A stretch of DNA of 64,000 nucleotides from JBCDCY01 sp039180875. GTDB taxonomy: Bacteria; Pseudomonadota; Alphaproteobacteria; Rhodobacterales; Rhodobacteraceae. The stretch lies in NCBI GenBank assembly GCA_039180875.1, contig JBCDCY010000004.1, forward strand, positions 248,001 to 312,000. Reading direction: 5' to 3'. Shown here piece after piece: positions 1-8,107 of this stretch. Position 1 is the first letter of the stretch. Each line of letters opens with the position of its first letter. The notes beneath the pieces are model-generated. The model was not told where the DNA came from. It saw only the letters and a program-made list of their open reading frames with translations, and did no database searches. Made by a program: the position numbers and the translations under genes.

Positions 1-487
1 CGGCCGGCACGCCGGTGCCGGGCAGCACCTCGGCCGGCAGATCGACCGGGGCGCCGGCCGGATCGACGGCGACGATGTTGTGCGCGGCGAGCGTGAAGAG
101 CGGCCCGGGCTCGATCGCCACGATGGCGAGCGCCGGCTCCCCCTCCATGATCCGGGTGGAGACGCTGCCGTCGAAATAGCCGAAGGAGCGCAGGACCCGC
201 AGCACCGTCTCCACATCCGCATCGGCCCGGCGGCGCAGGAACGCGGGGCTTTGCGCGCCGTTTTCCTGGAAGCGGTAGAGGCGGAGGGAGGCGGTCAGCA
301 CCTCGTCCACCTCCTCGCTCGGCGCGCCGGTGAGTTCGACCTCGTAGTCCACCCGGGTCTCGGCGTCGGAAAACTCGAGGCCCGTCTCCTCCTCACCGCC
401 GCCAAGGCCGCAGGCGCCGAGCAGCAGCACAGGTAGGAGCAGGCGGCAAAGCGCGAGGCGGGCGATACGGATGGCGAAGTCTCCCAC
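1..487 (-). CDS. tamA: TamA-like outer-membrane assembly protein, N-terminal part (partial)
   Basis: The gene runs off the left edge, so only about 162 N-terminal residues are visible. It starts with a GTG at 487 (VGDFAIRIARLALCRLL), followed by a hydrophobic signal segment ending in LLLGAC, which fits a lipobox. The next part (YEVELTGAPSEEVDEVL, then ADVETVLRVLRSFGYFDGSV) is POTRA-like and matches the first POTRA domain of TamA, the BamA-family partner of TamB in outer-membrane protein and lipid transport. A lipoprotein signal would be unusual for a beta-barrel protein of this family. The start codon is chosen because no ATG lies in this frame. The beta-barrel part is outside the window, so the assignment rests on the POTRA region. 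Confidence 0.65.
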   Translation of the reverse strand, partial: MGDFAIRIARLALCRLLLPVLLLGACGLGGGEEETGLEFSDAETRVDYEVELTGAPSEEVDEVLTASLRLYRFQENGAQSPAFLRRRADADVETVLRVLRSFGYFDGSVSTRIMEGEPALAIVAIEPGPLFTLAAHNIVAVDPAGAPVDLPAEVLPGTGVPA

Positions 488-692
488 ATCGGGATGAGCG
501 AGGCCGGGAATCGGCCGCGCTCGGGCCAAGCTTAGCCAACGATGGTCGGGGGACAATCGCCGTTTGCGCCCGCCGCGCGGGGGCTCGCGAAAGCCCGCCG
601 AGGCGGTGCCGGTCGCGGGCGCAGGCGCCGCACCCTTGAATTCTCGCGACGGCCCGTCAGTCTAGCGCCAGAACGACAGGTGGAGGGTGGTC

Positions 693-2978
693 ATGCGCGT
701 TGCCTGCCTCGGCGGCGGTCCGGCCGGGCTCTATTTCGCGATCTCGATGAAGCTGCGCGACCCCGGGCACGAGGTCGTGGTGTTCGAGCGCAACCGCCCC
801 GACGATACCTTCGGCTGGGGCGTGGTGCTGTCGGACGAGACGCTCACCAACCTCGAGGCCAACGATGCGGTGAGCGCGGCGGCCATCCGCGAGCACTTCG
901 CCTACTGGGACGACATCGCGGTGCACTACCGCGGCAGCCCCACCGTCACCACCGGCCACGGCTTCTGCGGCATCGGCCGGCGGCAATTGCTGATCCTGCT
1001 CCAGGCCAGGGCGCGGGAGCTCGGCGTCGAGCTGCGCTTCGAGACGGAGGTGGAGGCGGCGGCCCACTACGCCCGCGACTTCGATCTGGTCGTCGCCTCG
1101 GACGGCCTGAACTCCAAGACGCGGGAGGCCTACGCCGAGACCTTCAAGCCGGAGATCGACCGGCGCGCCTGCAAGTTCGTCTGGCTCGGCACGCGGGCGA
1201 AGTTCGACGACGCCTTCACCTTCATCTTTGAGGAGACGGAGCACGGCTGGATCTGGGCCCACGCCTACCAATTCGACGCCGATACCGCGACCTTCATCGT
1301 CGAGTGCAGCGAGGCGACCTGGCGCGCCTGGGGCTTCGGCGAGATGGACCAGGCCGAGAGCATCGCGACCTGCGAGCGCATCTTCGCCGACTACCTCGAC
1401 GGTGAGCCGCTGATGTCGAACGCCCGGCATCTGAGGGGCTCGGCCTGGCTGAACTTCCCCCGGGTGCTCTGCCAGACCTGGTCGCACGACAACATCGTGC
1501 TGCTGGGCGATGCTGCGGCGACGGCGCATTTCTCCATCGGATCGGGCACCAAGCTGGCGCTGGAGAGCGCTGTGGCGCTGGCCGATGCGGTGACGGCGGA
1601 GGCGGATCTGGCCACCGCGTTTGCCCGCTATCAGGAGGCCCGCCAGCTCGACGTGCTGCGCCTGCAGTCGGCCGCGCGGAACTCCACCGAATGGTTCGAG
1701 GAGGTGGAGCGCTATCTCAACCTCGACCCGGTGCAGTTCACCTATTCCCTCCTCACTCGGTCCCAGCGCATCAGCCACGAGAACCTGCGCCTTCGCGATC
1801 CGGGTTGGTTGACGGAGGCGGAGACCTGGTTCCAGCGCCAGGCCGGCGCCAACGCCCACCGCGCGCCGATGTTCGCGCCGTTTCGCCTGCGGGAGATGGG
1901 GCTGAAGAACCGCGTCGTGGTCTCCCCCATGGCGCAGTACAAGGCGGTGGACGGCTGCCCCACCGACTGGCACCTGATCCACTACGGCGAGCGGGCGAAG
2001 GGCGGCGCGGGCCTCGTCTACACCGAGATGACGTGTGTGAGCGCCGAGGGGCGGATCACCCCGGGCTGCACCGGCTTCTACGCGCCTGCGCATGAGGAGG
2101 CCTGGCGCCGCATCGTTGATTTCGTCCATGCCGAGACCGAGGCCAAGATCTGCGCCCAGATCGGCCATTCCGGGCGCAAGGGCTCGACCCAGCTCGGGTG
2201 GGAGGAGATGGACGCGCCGCTCACCCACGGCAACTGGCCGCTGATCTCGGCCTCCGCCATTCCCTGGTCCGAGGCCAATCAGGCACCGAAGGCGATGGAC
2301 CGCGCCGACATGGACCGGGTGACGGCGGAGTTCGTGGCGGCGGCGGAGATGGCGGCGCGGGCAGGCTTCGACATGCTCGAATTGCACATGGCCCACGGCT
2401 ATCTGCTGTCATCCTTCATCTCGCCCCTCTCGAACGTGCGCGAGGATGCCTATGGCGGCTCGCTGGCCAACCGCATGCGCTATCCGCTCGAGGTCTTCGC
2501 CGCCTGTCGTGCCGTCTGGCCGGACGAGAAGCCGATCGCTGCCCGGATCTCCGCCTCCGACTGGGCGGGTGAGGACGGGGTGACGCCGGAGGAGGCGGTG
2601 GAGATCGCGCGGATCCTGGCCGAGGCCGGGGTCGACATCGTCGATGTCTCGGCCGGCCAGACGTCGGCCGAGGCGCAGCCGATCTATGGGCGGATGTTCC
2701 AGACGCCCTTCTCCGACCGCATAAGGAACGAGGCGGGCTGCGCCACCATGGCCGTCGGCAATATCTACGAGCCCGACCACGTGAACTCGATCCTGATGGC
2801 CGGGCGGGCCGATCTCGTCTGCCTGGCGCGTCCGCACCTCGCCGATCCCTACTGGACCTTGCACGCGGCCGCGGCCCTCGGCGATACCGGGGAGGCGTGG
2901 CCCGATCCCTATCTCTCGGGCCGTGATCAGATGCAGCGCTTGGCGGAACGGGGCGAGGGTCTGGGGATGCGGGTATGA
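693..2978 (+). CDS. abmA: 2-aminobenzoyl-CoA monooxygenase/reductase-like fusion (FAD hydroxylase + old yellow enzyme)
   Basis: This 761-residue protein has two fused flavin enzymes. The N-terminal half is a single-component FAD hydroxylase of the salicylate hydroxylase type, with an FAD-binding GGGPAGLYF motif near residue 10 and VLLGDAAATAHFSIGSG near residue 275. The C-terminal half, from about residue 390, is an old-yellow-enzyme TIM barrel (NRVVVSPMAQY, ELHMAHGYLLSSF, YGGSLANR). This architecture is that of 2-aminobenzoyl-CoA monooxygenase/reductase of Azoarcus evansii, which hydroxylates and then reduces the ring of the CoA thioester. Databases also use the name bifunctional salicylyl-CoA 5-hydroxylase/oxidoreductase. 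ATG 693 is preferred to GTG 687 because GGAGG lies six bases before it. It is the first gene of a seven-gene coupled operon with a CoA ligase, which supports a CoA-bound aromatic substrate; aminobenzoate versus salicylate remains inferred. Confidence 0.85.
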   Translation: MRVACLGGGPAGLYFAISMKLRDPGHEVVVFERNRPDDTFGWGVVLSDETLTNLEANDAVSAAAIREHFAYWDDIAVHYRGSPTVTTGHGFCGIGRRQLLILLQARARELGVELRFETEVEAAAHYARDFDLVVASDGLNSKTREAYAETFKPEIDRRACKFVWLGTRAKFDDAFTFIFEETEHGWIWAHAYQFDADTATFIVECSEATWRAWGFGEMDQAESIATCERIFADYLDGEPLMSNARHLRGSAWLNFPRVLCQTWSHDNIVLLGDAAATAHFSIGSGTKLALESAVALADAVTAEADLATAFARYQEARQLDVLRLQSAARNSTEWFEEVERYLNLDPVQFTYSLLTRSQRISHENLRLRDPGWLTEAETWFQRQAGANAHRAPMFAPFRLREMGLKNRVVVSPMAQYKAVDGCPTDWHLIHYGERAKGGAGLVYTEMTCVSAEGRITPGCTGFYAPAHEEAWRRIVDFVHAETEAKICAQIGHSGRKGSTQLGWEEMDAPLTHGNWPLISASAIPWSEANQAPKAMDRADMDRVTAEFVAAAEMAARAGFDMLELHMAHGYLLSSFISPLSNVREDAYGGSLANRMRYPLEVFAACRAVWPDEKPIAARISASDWAGEDGVTPEEAVEIARILAEAGVDIVDVSAGQTSAEAQPIYGRMFQTPFSDRIRNEAGCATMAVGNIYEPDHVNSILMAGRADLVCLARPHLADPYWTLHAAAALGDTGEAWPDPYLSGRDQMQRLAERGEGLGMRV

Positions 2979-3724
2979 GCACACTTGACGGACGCCACGC
3001 CGTCATCACTGGCGGCGGCACGGGCATCGGCCTCGCCATCGCCCGGGCCTATGCGGCGGAGGGCGCCCGCGTCACCATCGCCGGCCGGCGGATGGAGGTG
3101 CTGGAGGAGGCCGCCGGCGCCACCCCGGGGCTTGAGCCCAGGACGGTCGACGTGGCCGATCCCGAGAGCGTCGGGTCGCTCTTTGCTGCTGCCGGGCCCG
3201 CTGACATCGTCGTCGCCAATGCCGGCATCGCGGAGACCCGGCCGGTGGGCAAGATGGACCTCGCCTTCTGGCAGCGCACCATGTCGATCAACCTCGACGG
3301 CGCGTTCCTCACCCTGCAGGCCGGTCTGCCGGCGATGCTGGCCGGCGGCTGGGGGCGCCTCATCACCGTTGCCTCCATCGCCGGGCAGCGCGGGCTCGCC
3401 TACGGCACGGCCTACTGCGCCTCCAAGCACGGCATGATCGGCCTGACCCGGGCGCTGGCGGAAGAGGTGATGGGCAAGGGCGTCACCGTGAACGCGCTCT
3501 GCCCCGGTTATGTCGACACGCCGATCGTCGACCGCGGCGTCGAGCGGATCGTGGAGAAGACAGGGCTCGAGGCGGAGAAGGCGCTCGCCTCCATGGTGCA
3601 ATCCAACCCGATCGGCCGCCTGATCACGCCGGAGGAGGTGGCGACCGCCGCGCTCTGGCTGGTGGGCCCGGGATCGGAGGCGATCTCCGGCCAATGCATC
3701 CAGATCGCCGGGGGGCATGCCTGA
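2975..3724 (+). CDS. Short-chain dehydrogenase/reductase of the aminobenzoyl-CoA cluster
   Basis: A 249-residue classical SDR. The NAD(P)-binding motif GGGTGIG is near residue 13, the NAG motif near 79, and the catalytic YCASK near residue 147. In this setting it probably oxidises a hydroxyacyl-CoA or alicyclic hydroxy-CoA intermediate formed after ring reduction. It overlaps the monooxygenase gene by four bases (ATGA), so the two are translationally coupled. Similar SDR genes accompany the fused monooxygenase/reductase in the Azoarcus evansii aminobenzoate clusters. The exact substrate cannot be read from the sequence. Confidence 0.8.
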   Translation: MSTLDGRHAVITGGGTGIGLAIARAYAAEGARVTIAGRRMEVLEEAAGATPGLEPRTVDVADPESVGSLFAAAGPADIVVANAGIAETRPVGKMDLAFWQRTMSINLDGAFLTLQAGLPAMLAGGWGRLITVASIAGQRGLAYGTAYCASKHGMIGLTRALAEEVMGKGVTVNALCPGYVDTPIVDRGVERIVEKTGLEAEKALASMVQSNPIGRLITPEEVATAALWLVGPGSEAISGQCIQIAGGHA

Positions 3725-4536
3725 TGCAGCCCACGGCGATGGCCGGGCACGCGCCCGAGCACTTCCTCTGGCAGATGCAGGGGCGGGTGGCCGTCATCCG
3801 CCTCGCCCGGCCGGAGCGCAAGAACCCCCTGACGTTCGAGAGCTATGCCGAGCTCCGCGACACTTTCCGGGCGCTGCCCTATGCCGAGGATGTGGACGCC
3901 GTGGTGCTCGCGCCCAACGGCGGCAACTTCTGTTCCGGCGGCGATGTGCACGAGATCATCGGGCCGCTCGTCGAGATGGACATGAAGCGGCTCCTCGCCT
4001 TCACCCGGATGACCGGGGATCTGGTGAAGGCGATGCTTGGCTGCGGCAAGCCGGTGATCGCGGCGGTCGATGGCATCTGCGTCGGCGCCGGTGCGATCCT
4101 CGCCATGGCCTCCGACCTCCGCCTCGGCACGGCGGAGGCAAAGACGGCCTTCCTCTTCACCCGGGTCGGCCTCGCCGGCTGCGATATGGGCGCCTGCGCC
4201 ATGCTACCTCGGATCATCGGCCAGGGGCGGGCGGCGGAGCTGCTCTACACCGGGCGCACCATGACGGCGGAGGAGGGGGAGCGCTGGGGCTTCTTCAACC
4301 GCCTGGTGGAGGACGTGGAGGCGGAGGCCCTGGCGCTCGCCCAACGCATCGCCGCCGGGCCGACCTTTGCCCACTCCATGACCAAGACCCAGCTCAACCA
4401 CGAATGGTCGATGACGCCCGAACAGGCGATCGAGGCGGAGGCCCAGGCCCAGGCGATCTGCATGCAGACCCGGGATTTCGAGCGGGCCTACCACGCCTTC
4501 GTCGCCAAGGAGCGGCCGGTGTTCGAGGGAGACTGA
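3724..4536 (+). CDS. Crotonase-fold (enoyl-CoA hydratase-like) protein lacking both hydratase glutamates
   Basis: A 270-residue crotonase-superfamily protein. The oxyanion-hole segment (FCSGGDVHEI, near residue 70) and the second fold signature (GAGAILAMASDLRL, near 121) are clear. In rat enoyl-CoA hydratase the catalytic glutamates sit in GGGCEL and in the QPE motif; by eye these positions are Ile125 (GAGAIL) and Arg147 (FTRVGLAG) here. Simple hydration of an enoyl-CoA is therefore unlikely, and a C-C or thioester hydrolase reaction on the alicyclic CoA intermediate is plausible. The start at 3724 overlaps the preceding stop by one base (TGATG); an upstream in-frame ATG at 3694 would lie inside the SDR gene. 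Confidence 0.75.
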   Translation: MQPTAMAGHAPEHFLWQMQGRVAVIRLARPERKNPLTFESYAELRDTFRALPYAEDVDAVVLAPNGGNFCSGGDVHEIIGPLVEMDMKRLLAFTRMTGDLVKAMLGCGKPVIAAVDGICVGAGAILAMASDLRLGTAEAKTAFLFTRVGLAGCDMGACAMLPRIIGQGRAAELLYTGRTMTAEEGERWGFFNRLVEDVEAEALALAQRIAAGPTFAHSMTKTQLNHEWSMTPEQAIEAEAQAQAICMQTRDFERAYHAFVAKERPVFEGD

Positions 4537-5675
4537 TGGCGGATCGCACGTTTCTCGACTGGCCGTTTCTGGAGGAGCACCATCGCGAGATGGCGGCGGC
4601 GCTCGAGCCTTGGTGCGCGGCGCATCTGCCGGTGCGAGACGGCGATGCGGATGCCGTCATCCGGGCCCACGTGGCGGCGCTGGGCGCGGCGGGCTGGCTG
4701 GCGCCGACGGCCGCGCCCGACGGCAATCCGCTCGACGTGCGGGCGCTCTGCGTGATCCGGGAGACACTGGCGCGCCACGATCCGCTGGCCGACCTCGCCT
4801 TCGCCACCCAAGGGCTCGGGACGGGAGCAATCTCCCTCTTCGGGACGGAGGGGCAGCGCGCCCATCTGGAGGCGACGCGGGCGGGGGCCAAGATCGCGGC
4901 CTTCGCGCTCACCGAGCCGCGCTCGGGCTCCGACGTTGCGGCGATGGAGACGACGGCGCGGGCCGACGGCAATGGCTGGCGGCTCTCCGGCGAAAAGACC
5001 TGGATCTCGAACGGTGGCGTGGCCGATTTCTACACCGTCTTCGCCCGGACCGGAGAGGCGCCGGGGGCGAAGGGCATCTCCGCCTTTCTCGTCCCGGCCG
5101 ATGCCGAGGGCTTCGAGGTGGTCGACCGGCTCGAGGTGATGGCGCCCCATCCGCTCGGCCATCTGCGCTTCAACGACATCCACCTGCCGGCGGATGCCCG
5201 GATCGGCGAGGCTGGGCAGGGCTTTCGCATCGCCATGTCCGTCCTCGACGTCTTTCGCACTACCGTGGGCGCCGCGGCGCTGGGCTTTGCCCGGCGGGCG
5301 CTGGAATTGGCGACCGATTGGGTGGGCAAGCGCCAGATCTTTGGCGCGCCGATGGCCGATCTGCAGATGGTGCAGGGCCATATCGCCGAGATGGCGCTGT
5401 CGATCGACGCCGCAGCGCTCCTCATCTATCGCGCCGCCTGGGCCAAGGATCGGGGCCAGCCGCGCGTCACCCGCGAGGCGGCGATGGCCAAGCTCAACGC
5501 CACCGAGCAGGCCCAACAGGTCATCGACCGCGCCCTGCAGCTCCACGGCGGAGAGGGCGTGCGCGTCGGCAACGAGATCGAGGCGCTCTACCGCGAGATC
5601 CGCGCGCTCCGCATCTACGAGGGGGCGAGCGACGTGCAGCGGGTGGTGATCGCCCGCCAGGTCCTGGGGGCCTGA
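4536..5675 (+). CDS. Acyl-CoA dehydrogenase
   Basis: A 379-residue FAD-dependent acyl-CoA dehydrogenase. Recognisable signatures are FALTEPRSGSDVAAME (near residue 125), KTWISNGG (near 152), LQLHGGEGVRVGNEIE (near 335) and the C-terminal IYEGASDVQRVVIARQ, whose Glu in IYEG is at the usual catalytic-base position. It would oxidise a CoA-bound intermediate and pass electrons to ETF. The start overlaps the preceding stop by one base (TGATG). Its place in the aminobenzoyl-CoA operon suggests a beta-oxidation-like step after ring reduction or opening; the precise substrate is unknown. Confidence 0.85.
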   Translation: MADRTFLDWPFLEEHHREMAAALEPWCAAHLPVRDGDADAVIRAHVAALGAAGWLAPTAAPDGNPLDVRALCVIRETLARHDPLADLAFATQGLGTGAISLFGTEGQRAHLEATRAGAKIAAFALTEPRSGSDVAAMETTARADGNGWRLSGEKTWISNGGVADFYTVFARTGEAPGAKGISAFLVPADAEGFEVVDRLEVMAPHPLGHLRFNDIHLPADARIGEAGQGFRIAMSVLDVFRTTVGAAALGFARRALELATDWVGKRQIFGAPMADLQMVQGHIAEMALSIDAAALLIYRAAWAKDRGQPRVTREAAMAKLNATEQAQQVIDRALQLHGGEGVRVGNEIEALYREIRALRIYEGASDVQRVVIARQVLGA

Positions 5676-5676
5676 G

Positions 5677-7296
5677 ATGCTCGGCCCCTCCGCCCACGAA
5701 GACACCTTCGCGCGGGACAACCTGCCGCCCGCCGCGGAGTGGCCGGAGTTCCTGCTCGACCCCTTCAGCTACCCCGAGCATCTGAACGCCGCGGTCGAGT
5801 TGACCGACCGCATGGTGGAGCGCGGCTTTGCCGACCATGTCGCGCTCATCGGCAATGGCCGCCAGCGCACCTACAAGGAGCTGGCGGACTGGACCAACCG
5901 CTTGGCCCACGTGATGGTCGAGGATTACGGGATAAGACCGGGAAATCGCGTCCTTATTCGCTCCGCCAACAACCCGGCGATGGTGGCCTGTTGGCTGGCG
6001 GCGACCAAGGCCGGGGCAGTGGTGGTGAACACCATGCCGCTGCTCCGCGCGCAGGAGCTCCGCCAGATCGTCGAGAAGGCGGAGGTGCGCCTCGCGCTCT
6101 GCGACACGCGGATGATGGACGAATTGGTGGCGGTGGCGAAGCACAGCCCGTTCCTCGAGACCGTCATCGGCTTCGACGGCACCGCCAACCACGATGCGGA
6201 GCTCGACCGCGCCGCCCTCTCTAAGCCTGTGAAGTTCGATGCGGTGAGGACCGGGCGGGACGACGTGGCGCTCTTGGGCTTCACCTCCGGCACGACCGGA
6301 AATCCCAAGGGAACCATGCACTTCCACCGCGATCTTCTGATCATCGCCGACGGCTACGCGAAGGAGGTGCTGGGGGTGACGCCCAACGATGTCTTCGTCG
6401 GCTCGCCGCCCCTGGCCTTCACCTTCGGCCTGGGCGGTCTGGCGCTCTTCCCCCTGCGCTTCGGCGCCACGGCGACGCTTTTGGAGACGGCCGCGCCCCC
6501 TGACATGATCGAGATCATCGAGACCTACGGCGCCACCATCTGCTTCACCGCGCCCACCGCCTACCGCGCGATGATGCGGGCGATGGAGGAGGGGGCGGAC
6601 CTCTCCACCCTGCGCTGCGCCGTCTCGGCCGGGGAGACCTTGCCCGCGCCGGTCTTCGAGGAATGGCAGGCCAAGACCGGCAAGCCGCTGCTCGACGGCA
6701 TCGGTGCGACCGAGATGCTGCACATCTTCATCTCCAATCGCCTGGGCGATGCCCAGCCTGCCTGCACCGGTCGGCCGGTCACTGGGTATGAGGCGCGGAT
6801 TGTCGATGAGGAGATGCGCGATGTGCCACGGGGTGAGGTCGGCCGTCTCGCCGTGCGGGGGCCGACAGGCTGCCGCTACCTCTCCGACAAGCGGCAGGCG
6901 AAGTATGTGCGCGACGGCTGGAACCTGACCGGCGACAGCTTTTGGCAGGACGAGGCCGGCTATTTCCATTTTGCGGCCCGGAGCGACGACATGATCATCT
7001 CCGCCGGCTACAACATTGCGGGGCCGGAGGTGGAGGCGGCGCTCCTCGCCCATGACGCGGTGGTGGAATGCGGCGTGATCGGCGCGGCGGATGAGGAGCG
7101 CGGCCAGATCGTCGAGGCCCATGTGGTTCTGGCGGAGGGGATCGCGGCCGATGCGGACACCGTCCGCCATCTGCAGGAGCATGTGAAGGCGACTATCGCG
7201 CCCTACAAATATCCCCGCCGCATCCGCTTCATCGAGGCGCTGCCCAAGACCGAGACCGGCAAGGTGCAGCGCTTTCGCCTGCGGGAGGAGGGCTGA
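5677..7296 (+). CDS. abmG: 2-aminobenzoate (benzoate-family) CoA ligase
   Basis: A 539-residue ANL-superfamily acyl-activating enzyme. Motif GFTSGTTGNPKG (near residue 205) is the AMP-binding P-loop, GIGATEMLHIF (near 345) is the A5-type motif, and the C-terminal region has LPKTETGKVQR with the catalytic lysine. The N-terminal region (FARDNLPP, then FSYPEHLNAAVELTDR) resembles benzoate- and aminobenzoate-CoA ligases rather than fatty-acid ligases. It would convert the aromatic acid and CoA with ATP into the aryl-CoA substrate of the monooxygenase. It starts one base after the acyl-CoA dehydrogenase stop. The symbol follows the Azoarcus evansii 2-aminobenzoate cluster and is tentative because substrate specificity cannot be seen. 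Confidence 0.8.
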   Translation: MLGPSAHEDTFARDNLPPAAEWPEFLLDPFSYPEHLNAAVELTDRMVERGFADHVALIGNGRQRTYKELADWTNRLAHVMVEDYGIRPGNRVLIRSANNPAMVACWLAATKAGAVVVNTMPLLRAQELRQIVEKAEVRLALCDTRMMDELVAVAKHSPFLETVIGFDGTANHDAELDRAALSKPVKFDAVRTGRDDVALLGFTSGTTGNPKGTMHFHRDLLIIADGYAKEVLGVTPNDVFVGSPPLAFTFGLGGLALFPLRFGATATLLETAAPPDMIEIIETYGATICFTAPTAYRAMMRAMEEGADLSTLRCAVSAGETLPAPVFEEWQAKTGKPLLDGIGATEMLHIFISNRLGDAQPACTGRPVTGYEARIVDEEMRDVPRGEVGRLAVRGPTGCRYLSDKRQAKYVRDGWNLTGDSFWQDEAGYFHFAARSDDMIISAGYNIAGPEVEAALLAHDAVVECGVIGAADEERGQIVEAHVVLAEGIAADADTVRHLQEHVKATIAPYKYPRRIRFIEALPKTETGKVQRFRLREEG

Positions 7297-7703
7297 TGTT
7301 TCGCACCCAGATCCCTGTACGTTTCGCCGATTGCGACCCGGCCGGCATCGTCTTCTTCCCGCGCTACTACGAGATGGCCAATGCGGTGGTGGAGGACTGG
7401 TTCGCCGGCCCCCTCGGCTACGATTTCAACCGCCTGCACGTGCAGGAGGATCTGGCGGTGCCCGCCGTGCATATGGAGGCGACATTCCACGCCCCCTCCC
7501 GCATCGGCGACCTGCTGGAGTTCTCGCTGAAGCTCCTGAGGCTCGGCCAAAGCTCCTTCACCCATGAGGTGCAGGCGGTCTACGGGGGCGAGCCGCGCTT
7601 CACGCTGCAGACCACCAGCGTGATGATCTCGAAAAGCACCGGCCGGCCGATGCCGATCGCCGGCGCGCTGCGCGCCGCCATGCAGGCGGAGGTCGCGGCG
7701 TGA
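7296..7703 (+). CDS. Acyl-CoA thioesterase, 4-hydroxybenzoyl-CoA thioesterase (hot-dog) family
   Basis: A 135-residue hot-dog-fold protein. The N-terminal motif FADCDPAGIVFFPRYYEM is the classic 4-hydroxybenzoyl-CoA thioesterase signature with the catalytic Asp in the CDPAG loop. It overlaps the ligase stop by one base (TGATG). In an aryl-CoA pathway it probably releases CoA from dead-end thioesters or from a product, recycling the CoA pool. Confidence 0.85.
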   Translation: MFRTQIPVRFADCDPAGIVFFPRYYEMANAVVEDWFAGPLGYDFNRLHVQEDLAVPAVHMEATFHAPSRIGDLLEFSLKLLRLGQSSFTHEVQAVYGGEPRFTLQTTSVMISKSTGRPMPIAGALRAAMQAEVAA

Positions 7704-8107
7704 GCGGGCCAGAGCCGCTCCATCCCGCAAGCTGGAAGGCGGCGCGCGGCTACGCCAACGGCATGGCGGCCGAGGGGCGGCTGATCTTCGTCGCCGGCCA
7801 GATCGGCTGGACCGGCGATCAGGTGTTCGAGACCGACGATTTCGCCGGCCAGGTACGCCAGGCGTTGGAGAACGTCGTAGCGGTGCTGGCGGCTGGCGGG
7901 GCGGAGCCCGCCCATTTGGTGCGCCTCACCTGGTTCGTCACCGACAAGCAGCGCTATCTGGAGGACCTGGCCGAGGTCGGTGCCGCCTACCGTGCCGTCA
8001 TCGGCCGGCACTACCCGGCGATGACCCTGGTCGAAGTGGCCGACCTGCTGGAGGAGCGCGCCCAGGTCGAGATCGAGGCCACCGCCGTTGTCCCAAGCGC
8101 GAACTGA
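7700..8107 (+). CDS. RidA/YjgF-family enamine-imine deaminase-like protein
   Basis: A 135-residue RidA-family protein starting with GTG in a GTGA overlap with the thioesterase gene. Family features include GRLIFVAGQIGW (near residue 25), ALENVVAVLAAGGA (near 55) and a C-terminal segment with ALVEVADLLEE-like character. RidA proteins hydrolyse reactive enamines and imines to ketones and ammonia. An imine or enamine is expected after hydroxylation and reduction of 2-aminobenzoyl-CoA, so its presence in this operon supports an amino-substituted aromatic substrate rather than salicylate. Individual substrate specificity is not proven. Confidence 0.8.
   Translation: MSGPEPLHPASWKAARGYANGMAAEGRLIFVAGQIGWTGDQVFETDDFAGQVRQALENVVAVLAAGGAEPAHLVRLTWFVTDKQRYLEDLAEVGAAYRAVIGRHYPAMTLVEVADLLEERAQVEIEATAVVPSAN

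Noticed and set aside
657..2396. Long open frame on the minus strand (about 579 codons) opposite the fused monooxygenase
   Set aside because: It is rich in Arg, Gly, His and Pro without recognisable motifs, and the plus strand encodes a clear two-domain flavoprotein. Such frames are common in very GC-rich DNA.
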